Shown one piece after another: positions 8,283-17,330 of a stretch of 64,000 nucleotides of DNA. Origin of the DNA: Desulfuromonas soudanensis. Lineage in GTDB: Bacteria; Desulfobacterota; Desulfuromonadia; Desulfuromonadales; WTL. The notes beneath the pieces are model-generated. The model was not told the DNA's origin and made no database searches. It worked only from the letters and a program-made list of their open reading frames with translations. The stretch lies in the NCBI RefSeq assembly GCF_001278055.1, contig NZ_CP010802.1, positions 1,426,001 to 1,490,000 of the forward strand, in the 5' to 3' direction. The translations under genes were made by a program, and so were the position numbers. Position 1 is the first letter of the stretch; the number at the start of each line of letters is the position of its first letter.

Positions 8283-9257
8283 ATGTCCGGATTAAGCATC
8301 CAGGAGCTGCTTGGAGAGAAGGAGGCCGGCCTCGATCTCGAGATCCTCGCCGGCGAATCCGGCCTCGGAAAGTTCATTAATTCTCCGCGGATCCAGAAGC
8401 CCGGGCTGGCTCTGGCCGGCTACACCACAAATCTGCACCCCGACCGCATCCAGGTTCTCGGCTCCACCGAGCTCAGCTACCTCGCCCACCTCCCGCCGGA
8501 GAAGGCCGAAGAAAATCTCGCCCAGATCTGCACCCTCGACATCTCCTGCTTCATCATCACCAAAGGCCAGACGGCACCGGAGAGTCTCATCGGCCATGCC
8601 GAACGGGCCGGGATTCCCCTGCTGCGCACCCATCACCAGAGCTCCACTTTCATCTCCCAGATCACCAAATTTCTCGAGGAGCGGCTTCTGCCGTCGACCA
8701 CCGTCCACGGCGTTCTCGTCGACGTCCTCGGGGTCGGGGTTCTGCTGATGGGGAAAAGCGGCATCGGCAAGAGCGAGTGCGCCCTCGATCTCGTTCTCAA
8801 GGGACACCGTCTGGTGGCCGACGACGTGGTCAAGGTGCGCCTCAAACTTCCGGCGGTCCTTTTCGGCGAGGGGGTCGATCTGCTGCACTACCACATGGAG
8901 ATCCGCGGCCTGGGGATCATCAATATCAAGCATCTTTTCGGCGTCGCGGCGATCCGCGAACGCAAGAAGATCGACCTGGCCGTGGAGCTGGTGGAATGGG
9001 AGGACGGGCGCCAGTACGACCGCCTCGGCCTCGAGGATGAAAGTTACACCCTCCTCGGCATCGGCATCCCCCTGCTGCGCATCCCGGTGCGCCAGGGGCG
9101 CAACGTCACCACCATCGTCGAGGTGGCCGCCCGCAACCAGCTCCTCAAGGAGATGGGATACCACAGCGCCATCGAATTCCAGGACCGGCTCGAAAAACGG
9201 ATGGCCGAGACGGCTCACCTCCACGCCCACACCATCATCGGGGACAATCTCGAATGA
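8283..9257 (+). CDS. hprK: HPr(Ser) kinase/phosphorylase
   Basis: HprK phosphorylates and dephosphorylates a serine on HPr, linking metabolic state to PTS activity. The ATG at 8283 gives 324 residues, the usual size; an upstream in-frame TTG would start inside the repeat element and is unlikely. The Walker A motif GKSGIGKS lies near residue 156, followed by the HPrK signature with LVADDVV. The C-terminal helix ends before an ATGA overlap with rapZ. The cognate HPr in this cluster keeps both target residues (His15, Ser46), so the kinase has a substrate here. Confidence 0.95.
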   Translation: MSGLSIQELLGEKEAGLDLEILAGESGLGKFINSPRIQKPGLALAGYTTNLHPDRIQVLGSTELSYLAHLPPEKAEENLAQICTLDISCFIITKGQTAPESLIGHAERAGIPLLRTHHQSSTFISQITKFLEERLLPSTTVHGVLVDVLGVGVLLMGKSGIGKSECALDLVLKGHRLVADDVVKVRLKLPAVLFGEGVDLLHYHMEIRGLGIINIKHLFGVAAIRERKKIDLAVELVEWEDGRQYDRLGLEDESYTLLGIGIPLLRIPVRQGRNVTTIVEVAARNQLLKEMGYHSAIEFQDRLEKRMAETAHLHAHTIIGDNLE

Positions 9258-10120
9258 GTCGCAAGCGGGTCGTCGTCATCACGGGACTTTCGGGCTCGGG
9301 AAAGAGTTCCGCCGCCCGCGCCCTGGAGGACGAGGGGTTCTTCGTCGTCGACAACCTCCCCCTGGCGCTCCTCCCGGAATTGCTCGACCTGGTAAACCAG
9401 GGGGTGCGCTTCACCAGCGAGGTCGCCGTCGTGATCGACGTGCGCAACCGCGATTTTCTCGCCGGCTTCGAGGCCACTCTTCAGCAGGTCGTGGCCGGGG
9501 GACATACCCTGGAGATCTATTTCTTCGACGCCTCCGACGAGGTGCTGATCCGGCGCTATTCGGAAACACGCCGTCGCCACCCCCTAGGGACCAAAGACGG
9601 CGTCACCGGCGCGATCATTCAAGAGCGTCAACTGCTGACACGGCTGCGCGACCTGGCGACCGAGATGATCGACACCTCCCTGCTGACCCCCCACCAGCTG
9701 CGGGCAAGGGTTGTGCAGATCGTCCATGGCCAGGGTGGAGGGCTCCCTCTGGCGGTGCAGCTGCAGTCCTTCGGTTTCCGCTACGGCATTCCGGCGGCCT
9801 CCGACATGGTAATGGACGTGCGGTTTCTCCCCAACCCTCATTTCGTTCCGGAGCTCCAGCCCCTCTCCGGGCTCGACGCCCCGGTGAGCGACTTCGTCCT
9901 TTCCCAGGAGGGGAGCCAGGAATTTCTTCGTCACTTCAAGGGCTTTCTGACCTTCCTCCTTCCCCAATACCAGGCCGAGGGGAAGAGCTACCTGACCATT
10001 TCCATCGGCTGTACCGGCGGCCGCCACCGCAGCGTCGCCATAGTCGAGGAACTCAAGCGCTGGCTCGCCGCCGACAACGTCACTCTCCAGGTCAGTCACC
10101 GGGATATCGCCAAGAGGTAA
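9254..10120 (+). CDS. rapZ: RapZ/YvcJ-family nucleotide-binding protein
   Basis: The family comprises P-loop proteins. In enterobacteria RapZ is an RNase adapter sensing glucosamine 6-phosphate; in other phyla the role is less clear. The 288-residue product has Walker A GLSGSGKSS near residue 11, the DNLP motif, and the conserved C-terminal domain with SIGCTGGRHRSV. It overlaps hprK by ATGA, and the EIIA-Man gene begins three bases after its stop. Its link to PTS genes is conserved across proteobacteria. The exact function in this organism is inferred only from family. Confidence 0.92.
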   Translation: MSRKRVVVITGLSGSGKSSAARALEDEGFFVVDNLPLALLPELLDLVNQGVRFTSEVAVVIDVRNRDFLAGFEATLQQVVAGGHTLEIYFFDASDEVLIRRYSETRRRHPLGTKDGVTGAIIQERQLLTRLRDLATEMIDTSLLTPHQLRARVVQIVHGQGGGLPLAVQLQSFGFRYGIPAASDMVMDVRFLPNPHFVPELQPLSGLDAPVSDFVLSQEGSQEFLRHFKGFLTFLLPQYQAEGKSYLTISIGCTGGRHRSVAIVEELKRWLAADNVTLQVSHRDIAKR

Positions 10121-10123
10121 CGG

Positions 10124-10525
10124 ATGATCGGACTGATTATCGCCACCCATTCGCGGCTGGCTGAAGATTTTTTGCATGCCGCCGAGATGATCATCGGCCC
10201 GGTGAAAAACGCCCTGGCCGTCGCCATCGATCGGGAAATGAGCGTCGAGTCGATCCGGACAGGGCTGTCAACGGCCATCGACGCGGTCGGCGTCGACGGC
10301 GAAGGGGTGCTGGTGATGACCGACATGTTCGGCGGCACCCCGGCCAATATCGCCATCTCCTTTCTCGATCCGGGACGACTCGAGGTCCTGACGGGGGTCA
10401 ACCTGCCGATGGTCCTCAAGTTTTTCAACAGTCAGGGGGGGCTTTCCCTCGTCGAGCTGGCGGCTCTGCTCAAGGCCTACGGGCAGCAGAACATCACCCT
10501 CGCCAGCGATTTTCTGCAGCGATGA
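10124..10525 (+). CDS. mannose-class PTS EIIA component
   Basis: A 133-residue EIIA-Man domain. The phosphorylated His9 lies in IATHSRLA, and the DMFGGTPAN motif is typical of the fold. It receives phosphate from HPr and passes it to the EIIB encoded next. It starts three bases after rapZ, so regulators and transporter parts are one transcription unit. Many deltaproteobacteria keep only EIIA-Man as a regulator. Here the EIIB, EIIC and EIID genes follow, so a working transporter is plausible; the sugar cannot be told from sequence. Confidence 0.93.
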   Translation: MIGLIIATHSRLAEDFLHAAEMIIGPVKNALAVAIDREMSVESIRTGLSTAIDAVGVDGEGVLVMTDMFGGTPANIAISFLDPGRLEVLTGVNLPMVLKFFNSQGGLSLVELAALLKAYGQQNITLASDFLQR

Positions 10526-10549
10526 ATTTCCGAAAGACGTGCCTTTTTC

Positions 10550-11038
10550 ATGACTCTCCTGCTGACGCGCATCGATAACCGGCTGATTCACGGCCAGGTC
10601 CTCGAGGCCTGGGTGCCGTACATCAACGCCAACTGCATCGTCGTCGCCAGCGACGAAGTGGCCCGGGCCTCCTTCCAGAGGACGCTGATGGAAGCGGCGG
10701 TTCCCCGGGGGATCCGCCTCGCCATCGGCACCCTCGAGGAAGCGGCACAGCTCCTCTCTGGAACCGAACTCGCCGACCGCCGCGTACTGCTGCTGCTGGC
10801 CAATTCCGCCGATGCCCTGGCTCTCTACCGGCTCGGCGTTCATTTCCCCGAGTTGAATCTCGGCAATATGCACGGCGGCGACGGTAAGCAGCGTCTGTGC
10901 TGCACCATTGCCCTCGATCCCGACGATGTCGAAAACCTGCAGACCCTCGAGGATGCCGGAGTGCGCATCACGTCCCAGTGCATTCCCTCCGATCGCGGGC
11001 AGGGATGGCAGAAGCTGATCCGGAACCTGAAAGAATAG
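10550..11038 (+). CDS. mannose-class PTS EIIB component
   Basis: A 162-residue EIIB of the mannose/fructose/sorbose family. The active His14 is seen in RIDNRLIHGQV, the standard family motif. Later segments (NLGNMHGG and the C-terminal region) also fit. It takes phosphate from the preceding EIIA and gives it to the sugar carried by EIIC/EIID. It is spaced 24 bases from EIIA and six bases from EIIC. Confidence 0.94.
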   Translation: MTLLLTRIDNRLIHGQVLEAWVPYINANCIVVASDEVARASFQRTLMEAAVPRGIRLAIGTLEEAAQLLSGTELADRRVLLLLANSADALALYRLGVHFPELNLGNMHGGDGKQRLCCTIALDPDDVENLQTLEDAGVRITSQCIPSDRGQGWQKLIRNLKE

Positions 11039-11044
11039 CCGCGC

Positions 11045-11737
11045 ATGTCCTGGACCGACTACCTTATCGGCGCCCTGATCGCCGTCGTCGCCGGACTCGA
11101 TCGCACCGCCGTCTTCCAGTTCATGGTGTCGCGGCCGATCGTCGCCGCACCCCTGACGGGGTGGCTCCTCGGAGATGCCGCGGCCGGGCTGCAGGTCGGA
11201 GCGCTGGTCGAACTGTTGTGGCTGGGGCGCCTGCCGGTCGGCGCGGCCATTCCCCCGGACGACACCCAGGTCGCCGTCGGCGCCACAGTTTTGACGATCT
11301 TTTTTGCCGGCCTCACCCCCTTTTCCGCCCTGCCGGCGCCGCTGATCTGCACCCTGGTCGCCATGCCCCTGGGGAAGGCCGGCCAGTTCTTCGATCGCGC
11401 GGCGCGCCACTGGAACGGGCGCCTGCTTCACCGGGCCCAGCAGGCCCTGGCCGCCGGAAACCTCGGGGAAGTGGAGCGCTCTCACCTGCGGGGGATAGGT
11501 CATTTTGCCCTGGCGGCGTTTGTCACCTACCTGGTGATTGTCGGCGGCGGATTCCTGTTGCTGCCGTTGCTCGCCCCATATTTCGGCAGTCCGGTGGCTG
11601 AGGCCTCCACCTGGCTGAAGCTGGCCTTTCCCCTGGTCGGCACCGCTGTCATCCTCGGCACCATCAATGTCAGCCGCTCCCTGACCCTCTTCGGGGCCTC
11701 CTTCGGCAGCGCCCTTCTTCTCCTCTGGCTGGTGTAA
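11045..11737 (+). CDS. mannose-class PTS EIIC membrane component
   Basis: A 230-residue integral membrane protein of the EIIC-Man/Sor family. It has several hydrophobic helices (for example around 8-20, 85-110 and 155-180) and the conserved GALVELLWLGRLPVGAAIPP stretch, including the family PPD motif that follows. With EIID it forms the sugar channel. It is a little shorter than the enteric ManY (about 266). One base separates its stop from the next start. Confidence 0.92.
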   Translation: MSWTDYLIGALIAVVAGLDRTAVFQFMVSRPIVAAPLTGWLLGDAAAGLQVGALVELLWLGRLPVGAAIPPDDTQVAVGATVLTIFFAGLTPFSALPAPLICTLVAMPLGKAGQFFDRAARHWNGRLLHRAQQALAAGNLGEVERSHLRGIGHFALAAFVTYLVIVGGGFLLLPLLAPYFGSPVAEASTWLKLAFPLVGTAVILGTINVSRSLTLFGASFGSALLLLWLV

Positions 11738-11738
11738 A

Positions 11739-12497
11739 ATGACAGACGAGAAGGGCCGGGTGTCGCGTTGGGTCCTGCTGCGGGTCTGGCTGCGTCTCTT
11801 CCTGCTGCAGGCCAGTTGGAACTTCGAACGTCTGCAGAGCCTTGGCGCTCTCTATGTTCTGGCTCCGGCGTTGCGCATTCTCTACCGGGAGGAGGATCTG
11901 GCCGAGGCGTACCGTCGTCACCTGGAATACTTCAACACCCACCCCTTCATGGCTTCACCGGTCCTCGGGGCCGCCATCGCCCTGGAAGAGGAGCGTTGCC
12001 GCGGCGCCGAAGGGGCCCTCGGCGTCGAGGAATTCAAGGGGATGATCATGGCCCCCTACGCGGCGATGGGAGACGGCTTCTTCTGGGGCGGTTTGCGCCC
12101 TCTGGCGGCCGCCGTCGCCCTCTTTTTCGCCGCCAAGGGTTCGTTGTGGGCCCCCCTGGTTTTTCTGACCCTGTTCAATGTTCCTCACCTCTGGATCCGC
12201 ACATTCGGGCTGTGGCGAGGTTACACCCTGGGGCTGAAGGTGGTGGAAACCCTGCATCGCCATCGTCTCCCCGATCTGGCCATTCGCCTCAAGGAAGGGA
12301 CCCTGGTGCTCCTCGGCGGCCTCTGCGCCTACCTGACCTACAGGGCTCTGCAAGGGGAAGGGGAATCGAGCATCTGGGGGCTCTCGGTCATTCCTCTGGT
12401 GGCGCTCCTCGGCTGGCTGGCCCGCAGGGGGGTCTCCACCCTGATGCTCACAATGACACTGGCGGCCCTGGTGCTGGCTTTTCTCCAATTCGGCTGA
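11739..12497 (+). CDS. mannose-class PTS EIID membrane component
   Basis: The 252-residue product matches the EIID-Man family. It has the QASWNFERLQ start region near residue 26, the FNTHPFMASPVLGAAIALEE motif and a C-terminal pair of hydrophobic helices. EIID is the second membrane partner of EIIC in mannose-type permeases. It follows EIIC after one base, and HPr comes 13 bases after its stop, giving a complete EIIABCD-HPr-EI order. Confidence 0.92.
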   Translation: MTDEKGRVSRWVLLRVWLRLFLLQASWNFERLQSLGALYVLAPALRILYREEDLAEAYRRHLEYFNTHPFMASPVLGAAIALEEERCRGAEGALGVEEFKGMIMAPYAAMGDGFFWGGLRPLAAAVALFFAAKGSLWAPLVFLTLFNVPHLWIRTFGLWRGYTLGLKVVETLHRHRLPDLAIRLKEGTLVLLGGLCAYLTYRALQGEGESSIWGLSVIPLVALLGWLARRGVSTLMLTMTLAALVLAFLQFG

Positions 12498-12510
12498 AAG
12501 AGGACTGTTT

Positions 12511-12777
12511 ATGGAAAAAAGGGAATTCATTATCGTCAACCGTCTCGGTCTCCACGCCCGTGCCGCGGCGCAGCTGGTCCAGACCGCCAATCGCTTCCGT
12601 TCCGAGGTGCTGGTGGAAAAGGAGGGGCTGGAGGTCAACGGCAAGAGCATCATGGGGATCCTGATGCTGGCGGCGCCCCAGGGATCGAAGATCTCCGTCG
12701 GTGTCGACGGCGAGGATGCGCAACTGGCGATGGATGCCATCGGAAAACTCATCAATGACGGTTTCGGTGAAAACTGA
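12511..12777 (+). CDS. ptsH: phosphocarrier protein HPr
   Basis: HPr shuttles phosphate from Enzyme I to the EIIA proteins. The 88-residue product keeps His15 in GLHARAA and Ser46 in NGKSIMGI, the two sites for Enzyme I and HPr kinase respectively. The presence of both, together with hprK in the same cluster, indicates a regulated PTS. Two EIIA proteins (PtsN and EIIA-Man) encoded nearby could compete for its phosphate. The end of the gene overlaps the proposed ptsI start. Confidence 0.97.
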   Translation: MEKREFIIVNRLGLHARAAAQLVQTANRFRSEVLVEKEGLEVNGKSIMGILMLAAPQGSKISVGVDGEDAQLAMDAIGKLINDGFGEN

Positions 12778-14542
12778 CATCCCTCCCGATACTCTGCTGA
12801 TCGGCATCGGCGCTTCTCCCGGCATTGCCATCGGCGCCACCCACCTGCTCAACCGGGTCAGGGTGGTGGCCGTGGAGCGTTCGATTTCCTCCGAGGAGGT
12901 TGCCGCTGAGGTGGACGCCTTCTGGAAGGCCGTCGCTCTTTCCCGGCAGCAGCTCGAAGAAGTCAAGGCCGGCGTCACCGACCAGCACCTCGTCGAGCAC
13001 CTCTATATCATCGATACCCACCTGCTGATCCTCGGCGACGCGATGCTCACCTCCGACACCGTCGCCCTCATCGAGAAGGAGCAGATCAACGCCGAAGGGG
13101 CCCTCAAACGGACCCTGCGCAAGTTCCGCGAGATTTTCGACAGCATCGAGGATGAATATCTGCGCGAGCGCCGATCCGACATCGACTCGGTCGGCGACCG
13201 GCTGCTGCGCAACCTGGTTGGGGTCACCCAGCAGTCGGTGACCGAGATCGGCAAGAAGGCCATCATCGTCGCCCATGATCTTTCTCCTGCCGACACCATG
13301 CAGATGGACAAGTCGAAGATCATCGGCTTCGTCACCGACGTCGGCGGCCGCACCTCCCATACGGCGATCCTCGCCCGCTCCATGGGGATCCCCGCCGTTC
13401 TCGGCCTCGAAACGGCCACCGGCCTCATCGCCGCCGGCACCCCGACGATCATCGACGGCACCAGCGGAACGGTGATCCTCAACCCCTCGGCCGAGACCTT
13501 CCGCGAGTATCTGAAAAAGAAGCAGGCCTACGAGTACCACGAACGGGAGCTGCTGGCCTACCGGGAGCTGAGCGCCGAAACCCTCGACGGTTTCCGCCTG
13601 GCGCTGCGCGGCAACGTCGAGCTCGCCGACGAGGTCCCTCTGGCCATCAGCCAGGGAGCCGAGGGGATCGGCCTGTACCGCTCCGAATTCCTTTACATGA
13701 ACCGTCCCCTCCCTCCGTCCGAGGAGGAGCAGCTGCAGGCCTACAGGGACATTCTCGCCAAGATGGCTCCCCATCCGGTGACTATCCGTACCCTCGATGT
13801 CGGCGGGGACAAGTTCGTCCCCGAGATCAATCTGGCCGACGAGGCCAACCCGGCCATGGGGCTGCGGGCGGTGCGCTTCTCTCTCAAGGAGCGGCGGCTG
13901 TTCAAGATTCAGCTTCGCGCCATCCTGCGCGCTTCGGCCCATGGCCGGGTGAGGGTGATGTTTCCCATGATCTCCGGGGTGGCCGAGATCCGGGCCTGCA
14001 AGGTCCTCCTCGAGGAGGCCAAGGCCGAGCTCGTCGCCGAAGAGATCCCCTTCAACGCCGCCATTTCCGTCGGCATCATGATCGAAACCCCTTCGGCGGC
14101 GCTGATCGCCGGCCTCCTCGCCCGGGAGGTCGACTTTTTTTCCGTCGGCACCAACGATCTGATTCAGTACTGCCTCGCCGTCGACCGCGGCAACGAGCAC
14201 GTCGCCTATCTTTACGAACCCCTGCATCCGGCGATTTTGAGGGCCCTGAAGATGATCTGCGACGCCGGCCGGGAGGCCGGGATCGAGGTCGGAATGTGCG
14301 GCGAAATGGCCGCCGACCCGCTCTACAGCCTGGTTCTCCTCGGCCTCGGCTTCGACGAGCTGTCGATGAACGCCCCGGGAATCCCCCGGGTCAAGCGGAT
14401 TCTCCGTCAGCTGCGCCGCTCGGAGGGGGTCGCCATCCTCGATGAGATCTTCGGCTTTGCCACCGCCCGGGAGGTGGCCGAGTATCTTGAAATCGAGATG
14501 GCGCGCCGTTTTCCCGAATATTTTGCCGGACCGATCCCCTAA
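12755..14542 (+). CDS. ptsI: phosphoenolpyruvate-protein phosphotransferase (Enzyme I)
   Basis: Enzyme I takes phosphate from phosphoenolpyruvate and passes it to HPr. The product shows the phosphohistidine motif GGRTSHTAILARSMG, a PEP-binding TIM-barrel domain and the C-terminal catalytic Cys in GMCGEMAAD. The start is uncertain. The ATG at 12755 (595 residues, overlapping ptsH by 23 bases) is used here; a GTG at 12767 would give 591. A GIGASPGIAIG segment near the N-terminus marks the normal beginning of the family, so either choice fits. No PtsP-type GAF domain is present. Confidence 0.95.
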   Translation: MTVSVKTDIPPDTLLIGIGASPGIAIGATHLLNRVRVVAVERSISSEEVAAEVDAFWKAVALSRQQLEEVKAGVTDQHLVEHLYIIDTHLLILGDAMLTSDTVALIEKEQINAEGALKRTLRKFREIFDSIEDEYLRERRSDIDSVGDRLLRNLVGVTQQSVTEIGKKAIIVAHDLSPADTMQMDKSKIIGFVTDVGGRTSHTAILARSMGIPAVLGLETATGLIAAGTPTIIDGTSGTVILNPSAETFREYLKKKQAYEYHERELLAYRELSAETLDGFRLALRGNVELADEVPLAISQGAEGIGLYRSEFLYMNRPLPPSEEEQLQAYRDILAKMAPHPVTIRTLDVGGDKFVPEINLADEANPAMGLRAVRFSLKERRLFKIQLRAILRASAHGRVRVMFPMISGVAEIRACKVLLEEAKAELVAEEIPFNAAISVGIMIETPSAALIAGLLAREVDFFSVGTNDLIQYCLAVDRGNEHVAYLYEPLHPAILRALKMICDAGREAGIEVGMCGEMAADPLYSLVLLGLGFDELSMNAPGIPRVKRILRQLRRSEGVAILDEIFGFATAREVAEYLEIEMARRFPEYFAGPIP

Positions 14543-14568
14543 AGGCCGGCCGCGCCCCGGAGAAACGC

Positions 14569-14598
14569 TTGACAGACCGGGCCCTTTGCCCTTAGGAT
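14569..14598 (+). promoter_or_regulatory. sigma-70-like promoter of metK
   Basis: TTGACA (14569-14574), an 18-base spacer and TAGGAT (14593-14598) precede metK by 55 bases. The -35 box is a perfect consensus and the -10 box matches four of six. The position between the ptsI stop and the metK ribosome-binding site makes it the likely metK promoter. I saw no SAM riboswitch features in the leader. Confidence 0.65.
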
Positions 14599-14652
14599 GG
14601 GTCGCTTTTTCGCCTTTTCATTTTACAAACAGCAACAGGAGGACGGTACTCC

Positions 14653-15822
14653 ATGGCCATGACCGATTTTCTTTTCACTTCCGAATCCGTGAGCGAGGGG
14701 CATCCCGACAAGGTTGCCGACCAGATCTCCGATGCGATCCTTGACGCCATCCTGACCCAGGATCCCAAATCCCGCGTCGCCTGCGAGACTCTGGTGACGA
14801 CCGGCATGGCAATGATCGCCGGTGAAATCACCACCAACGCCCGCATCGACTATCCCGACATCGTCCGCCAGACCATCAGGGAAATCGGCTACGGCGATTC
14901 GGCCATGGGCTTCGACTGGGAAACCTGCGCGGTTCTCACCTCCATCGACCGCCAGTCTCCCGACATCTCCCAGGGCGTCAGCGAAGGGGAGGGGATGTTC
15001 AAGGAGCAGGGGGCCGGCGACCAGGGCCTGATGTTCGGTTACGCCTGCGACGAGACCCCCGAGCTGATGCCGATGCCGATCATGTTCGCCCACAAACTCA
15101 CCAAGCGCCTCGCCGACGTGCGCAAGAGCGGGCTCCTCTCCTTCTTGCGTCCCGACAGCAAGTCGCAGGTTTCCATCCAGTACATCAACGACAAGCCGAT
15201 CCGCGTCGATTCGGTGGTCGTCTCCTCGCAGCACACCCCCGAGGTGACCTACGAGACCCTCAAGGAAGGGATCCTCGAAGAAGTCATCAGGAAGATCATT
15301 CCCGCCGAACTCCTCGACGAGAAGACCAAGTACTTCATCAACCCCACCGGCCGCTTCGTGGTCGGCGGCCCCATGGGAGACTGCGGTCTGACCGGGCGCA
15401 AGATCATCGTCGACACCTACGGCGGACAGGGATCCCACGGCGGCGGCGCCTTCTCCGGCAAGGACCCGTCCAAGGTCGACCGCAGCGCCTCCTACATGGC
15501 CCGCTACGTCGCCAAGAACATCGTCGCCGCCGGCCTCGCCACCAAATGCGAGGTGCAGCTGGCCTACGCCATCGGCGTCGCCGAGCCGGTCTCGGTGATG
15601 ATCAACACCTTCGGCACCGGCAAGATTCCTTCCAACGACATCGCCCGCATCGCCCAGGAGGAGTTCGACATGCGCCCCGCGGCGATCATCAAGACCCTCG
15701 ACCTGCTGCGGCCGATCTATCGTCAGACCGCCGCCTACGGGCATTTCGGCCGCGAACTCCCCGACTTCACCTGGGAGCGCAAGGACCGTGTCGAGTCGCT
15801 GCGCAAGCGCGCCGGGCTCTGA
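14653..15822 (+). CDS. metK: S-adenosylmethionine synthetase
   Basis: MetK forms S-adenosylmethionine from methionine and ATP. The 389-residue product carries [16 protein letters not shown] near residue 16, the [12 protein letters not shown] hexapeptide region, and [16 protein letters not shown], the glycine-rich ATP-binding loop. The ATG at 14653 is preferred over an ATG six bases on because AGGAGG (14637-14642) is ten bases upstream. It stands as a single gene between its own promoter and a terminator. Together with ahcY and the ArsR-methyltransferase at 25-28 kb, it covers part of the methyl cycle. Confidence 0.98.
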   Translation: MAMTDFLFTSESVSEGHPDKVADQISDAILDAILTQDPKSRVACETLVTTGMAMIAGEITTNARIDYPDIVRQTIREIGYGDSAMGFDWETCAVLTSIDRQSPDISQGVSEGEGMFKEQGAGDQGLMFGYACDETPELMPMPIMFAHKLTKRLADVRKSGLLSFLRPDSKSQVSIQYINDKPIRVDSVVVSSQHTPEVTYETLKEGILEEVIRKIIPAELLDEKTKYFINPTGRFVVGGPMGDCGLTGRKIIVDTYGGQGSHGGGAFSGKDPSKVDRSASYMARYVAKNIVAAGLATKCEVQLAYAIGVAEPVSVMINTFGTGKIPSNDIARIAQEEFDMRPAAIIKTLDLLRPIYRQTAAYGHFGRELPDFTWERKDRVESLRKRAGL

Positions 15823-15842
15823 GCAAAATAGCATGTGAGGAA

Positions 15843-15872
15843 AAAGGCGGACCGAGGCGGTTCGCCTTTTTT
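15843..15872 (+). terminator. intrinsic terminator after metK
   Basis: AAGGCGGACC and GGTTCGCCTT pair (one G-T wobble) around a GAGGC loop and run into a stretch of T residues. The stem starts about 20 bases after the metK stop. Confidence 0.85.
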
Positions 15873-16058
15873 CGTATCTGTGGCATGGGACGGAGTTTTT
15901 ATTATTGAGCGGAGAACAAACCATAAGAGCTGTTTCACGCGACGACGCGACGACGCAACGGGGGCAAAATCCTGGAAAATCGCGATCCCGGGACCGGCGA
16001 CTTTATTCTATAATCAGTTTCACATAGCAGCTTTTGCATGAAATAGAGTGGATGTCCC

Positions 16059-17162
16059 ATGCCCGAAGCAAACGCCTCCCTGCAGCTCTCCATCATCATC
16101 CCTCTCCTCAACGAGGCCGAGTCCCTGCCGGCCCTGCTGGACGACCTCGGCCGCCAGGAGGGGATCCCCTTCGAGGTGATCCTCGTCGACGGCGGCTCCG
16201 TCGACGGCACGGCCGACCGGGCAGCGAAGCTCTCCGCCGAATCCCCCTTCCCCTGCCGGGTGCTGCAGAGCGCCAAAGGGCGCGGCCGCCAGCTCAACGC
16301 CGGAGCCGCAGCCGCCCGCGGCGATCTCTTCCTCTTCCTCCACGCCGACAGCACCTTTGCCGACCCGCAGGCCCTGCAGCAGGGTGTGGCGGCCCTGGCC
16401 GCGGCCCGGGAAGCCCGCGGCCACACCCGGGTCGCCGGGCACTTTGCCCTGCGCTTTGCCCGCAGCAGCGACGAGCCTTCCTTTGCCTACGCCTTTTACC
16501 AGGCCAAGGCCCGTCTCGACCGCCCCGAATGCACCCACGGCGATCAGGGATTTCTCCTCCACCGCGACTTTTTCGCCGCAGTCGGCCCCTTCGACGAGAC
16601 CCTCCCCCTTCTCGAGGACACCCGTCTCGCCGAAAGCATCCGCCGGGAGGGGGAGTGGCTGCTGCTGCCGGCGGAGATCGCCACCTCGGCGCGGCGCTTC
16701 GAGAGCGAAGGGCTCTACGAACGCCAGGCCCTCAACGCCGTCATCATGAATTTTGCCGCCCTGAAGTGGCAGCCGTTTTTCGACAACGCCCCCGGAATCT
16801 ACCGCAGTCAGAACCGCACCGCTCCCCTGCGCCTCTCCCCCTTCCTGCGCATGTTCCAGGCGCTGACCCTGCGGATGCCGTGGCGGCAGCGCCTGTGCCT
16901 CTGGTACGACACCGGCACCTACGTCGCCCCTCACATCTGGCAGCTCGCCTTCGTCTGGGACCTCCGGCGCGCCTGGCGGCGCGGCCTCCCCCTTGAGGGG
17001 TGCCCGACGCCGATCCTCGATGCCTGCGACCGCTGGTCGCCGCTTTTGACCCGATACCCGCATGGGCGATTGGCCGCCGCGCTGCTGGTCTGGTTCTGGT
17101 ACCGGTTCACCCTCGTCGCCGAGGCCCGGCGAATCTGTTGTCGTGACATCCCCCTGTGCTAA
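16059..17162 (+). CDS. family 2 glycosyltransferase (rSAM/selenodomain-associated type)
   Basis: A 367-residue cytoplasmic or membrane-associated glycosyltransferase. The GT-A fold is marked by the opening IIIPLLNEAESL, the nucleotide-binding VDGGSVDGT and the HADS metal-binding motif. These features and the GRGRQLNAG segment resemble the TIGR04283-type 'rSAM/selenodomain-associated transferase 2' group, though that group is usually near 220 residues. The extra C-terminal 130 residues include a hydrophobic stretch near 340-355. Donor and acceptor are unknown. A perfect TATAAT (16009-16014) lies upstream without a clear -35. The gene appears monocistronic. Confidence 0.8.
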   Translation: MPEANASLQLSIIIPLLNEAESLPALLDDLGRQEGIPFEVILVDGGSVDGTADRAAKLSAESPFPCRVLQSAKGRGRQLNAGAAAARGDLFLFLHADSTFADPQALQQGVAALAAAREARGHTRVAGHFALRFARSSDEPSFAYAFYQAKARLDRPECTHGDQGFLLHRDFFAAVGPFDETLPLLEDTRLAESIRREGEWLLLPAEIATSARRFESEGLYERQALNAVIMNFAALKWQPFFDNAPGIYRSQNRTAPLRLSPFLRMFQALTLRMPWRQRLCLWYDTGTYVAPHIWQLAFVWDLRRAWRRGLPLEGCPTPILDACDRWSPLLTRYPHGRLAAALLVWFWYRFTLVAEARRICCRDIPLC

Positions 17163-17193
17163 ACTATTGAAAAGCGCAAAAAAGGCAAAAATT

Positions 17194-17262
17194 GCCACCA
17201 AGGCACCAAGTTGAACTTTTGAATTCCGGTTTTTTTTCTTGGTGTCTCCGTGTCTTGGTGGC
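17194..17262. repeat. dispersed CACCAAG-type hairpin repeat
   Basis: GCCACCAAGGCACCAAG (17194-17210) is inverted against a 25-base arm at 17238-17262 that contains CTTGGTGTCTCCG and TCTTGGTGGC, with a T-rich loop. The arms are built of short repeated CACCAAG units. Such sequences are scattered between genes in many bacterial genomes. It lies between the glycosyltransferase and the lipoprotein gene. Confidence 0.6.
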
Positions 17263-17330
17263 TAAAAGTCGAGTTTTTAAGACCCGCCAAAAATCTGCAA
17301 CGGGATTTTCAACCACAGGAGAACGCCGCC

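Noticed and set aside
15920-15965. tRNA or small RNA in the metK-glycosyltransferase gap
   Set aside because: The CGACGACGC repeats do not form a cloverleaf, and no tRNA arm motifs are visible here or elsewhere in the window.
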